From positions 372,001 to 436,000 of the forward strand of contig JAXMBZ010000002.1 of NCBI GenBank assembly GCA_046349615.1: a stretch of 64,000 nucleotides of DNA, written 5' to 3'. Made by a program: the position numbers and the translations under genes. Below the pieces are notes generated by a model that saw nothing but the letters and a program-made list of their open reading frames with translations, ran no database searches and was not told where the DNA came from. Positions 63,613-64,000 of this stretch are shown here, piece by piece (the stretch's first letter is position 1; every line of letters starts with the position of its first letter). Origin of the DNA: JADJNY01 sp046349615. GTDB lineage: Bacteria > Planctomycetota > UBA1135 > GCA-002686595.

Positions 63613-64000
63613 CGCCGACCTCCGCGCAGCGCGCCGAGGAGGCCGCCGAGGCCGCGCGCGCGCTCGGGCGCGAAGAGGCTTTCGCGCGAGAGCAGCCGCA
63701 CCGACGCCCACACGGCGGCGAGCGCGCTGACGAACAGCGACGCGGCCGTGATCGCGTACTCGAGGGGCAGGGACTCGCCGTTCAAGAGCGAGCGGAACGC
63801 GAGGACGACGTTGACGACGGGCACGCACGCGAGGCCCGGCGTGAGCTCGAGCCCGGGGATCGCGCCGGCCATCGCGGGGAGGATGAACACCATCTGGACG
63901 GGGCCGAGGAGCGCCTGGCCTTCCTTGAACGTGCGCGCGAACGAGGCGATGCCCACGAGCGCGGCGCTGACGAAGAACGCGAAGAGGAGCGCGAGCGGGG
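63609..64000 (-). CDS. ABC-2 permease, partial (C-terminal part)
   Basis: The C-terminal 130 residues of an ABC-2/NatB-type permease; the N-terminus lies beyond the window. FARTFKEGQALLGPVQMVF parallels the FREGQNLLLP motif of the next permease, so the two are homologous. Three hydrophobic segments are visible. The stop overlaps the ATPase start (ATGA). Confidence 0.85.
   Translation of the reverse strand, partial: PLALLFAFFVSAALVGIASFARTFKEGQALLGPVQMVFILPAMAGAIPGLELTPGLACVPVVNVVLAFRSLLNGESLPLEYAITAASLFVSALAAVWASVRLLSRESLFAPERARGLGGLLGALRGGRR

Overview
The window is about 70% GC or higher, with closely packed genes on both strands. Several gene types point to an uncultured, high-GC member of the Planctomycetota: a TPR/FG-GAP/ASPIC lipoprotein, a beta-propeller protein carrying c-type haem motifs, an exported beta-helix protein with a Cys-rich C-terminal domain, an ABC permease fused to a CPBP protease domain, and a single-chain Wzz/BY-kinase. 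This placement is inferred from gene content; no rRNA is present.

Layout. 1-8 kb is an exopolysaccharide module: a minus-strand chain (Wzz/BY-kinase, thymidylate-kinase-like protein, APH-like kinase, O-antigen ligase) diverging from a plus-strand sugar transferase. 8.4-12 kb holds a DEAD-box helicase and the beta-helix protein, which converge on a 12-bp hairpin. 12.1-19.5 kb is a minus-strand copper/silver-type RND efflux operon (outer-membrane lipoprotein, metal-binding adaptor, permease), with a Cys-rich exported protein next to it. 19.6-24.5 kb has a DUF4863-type protein, two large membrane proteins flanking a 38-bp tandem repeat, and queF. 24.8-35.5 kb holds a secreted haem/beta-propeller protein, adenosine deaminase, gltX, an anti-sigma/FecR-like membrane protein, a phosphoesterase with a beta-propeller partner, and a lipoprotein esterase. 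36.4-38.5 kb is a three-gene unit: a cupin, a NifS-like enzyme lacking the catalytic cysteine loop, and a cysteine dioxygenase. 38.8-43.4 kb has tRNA-CAT, hemH, a MORN-like lipoprotein, a polyacidic protein, a 3-methyladenine glycosylase, and thiC behind a TPP riboswitch. 43.5-52 kb has an acyltransferase fused to a truncated AMP-binding domain, DinB-like and exported unknown proteins, Nudix, a DMT permease, a thioesterase, and a three-gene membrane module ending in a CPBP protease. 52-64 kb has the ASPIC lipoprotein, a DprE2/DprE1-like pair, an ApaH-like phosphatase, an AlbA_2 protein, a 37-residue basic protein, another DMT permease, a 35-residue membrane protein and an ABC-2 exporter that runs off the edge.

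Two points stand out. (1) The cysteine dioxygenase is translationally coupled to a cysteine-desulfurase homologue whose catalytic Cys loop reads SAGAAAATAAPSH. Cysteine sulfinate, the dioxygenase product, is a substrate that NifS-type enzymes can cleave without that Cys, so the pair may form a dedicated route from cysteine through sulfinate to alanine plus sulfite. (2) At least ten genes have a TANNNT hexamer whose last base lies 6-10 nt before the start codon, with no Shine-Dalgarno site. A textbook -35/-10 promoter before the tRNA uses the same hexamer type, so short-leader or leaderless transcription seems common here.
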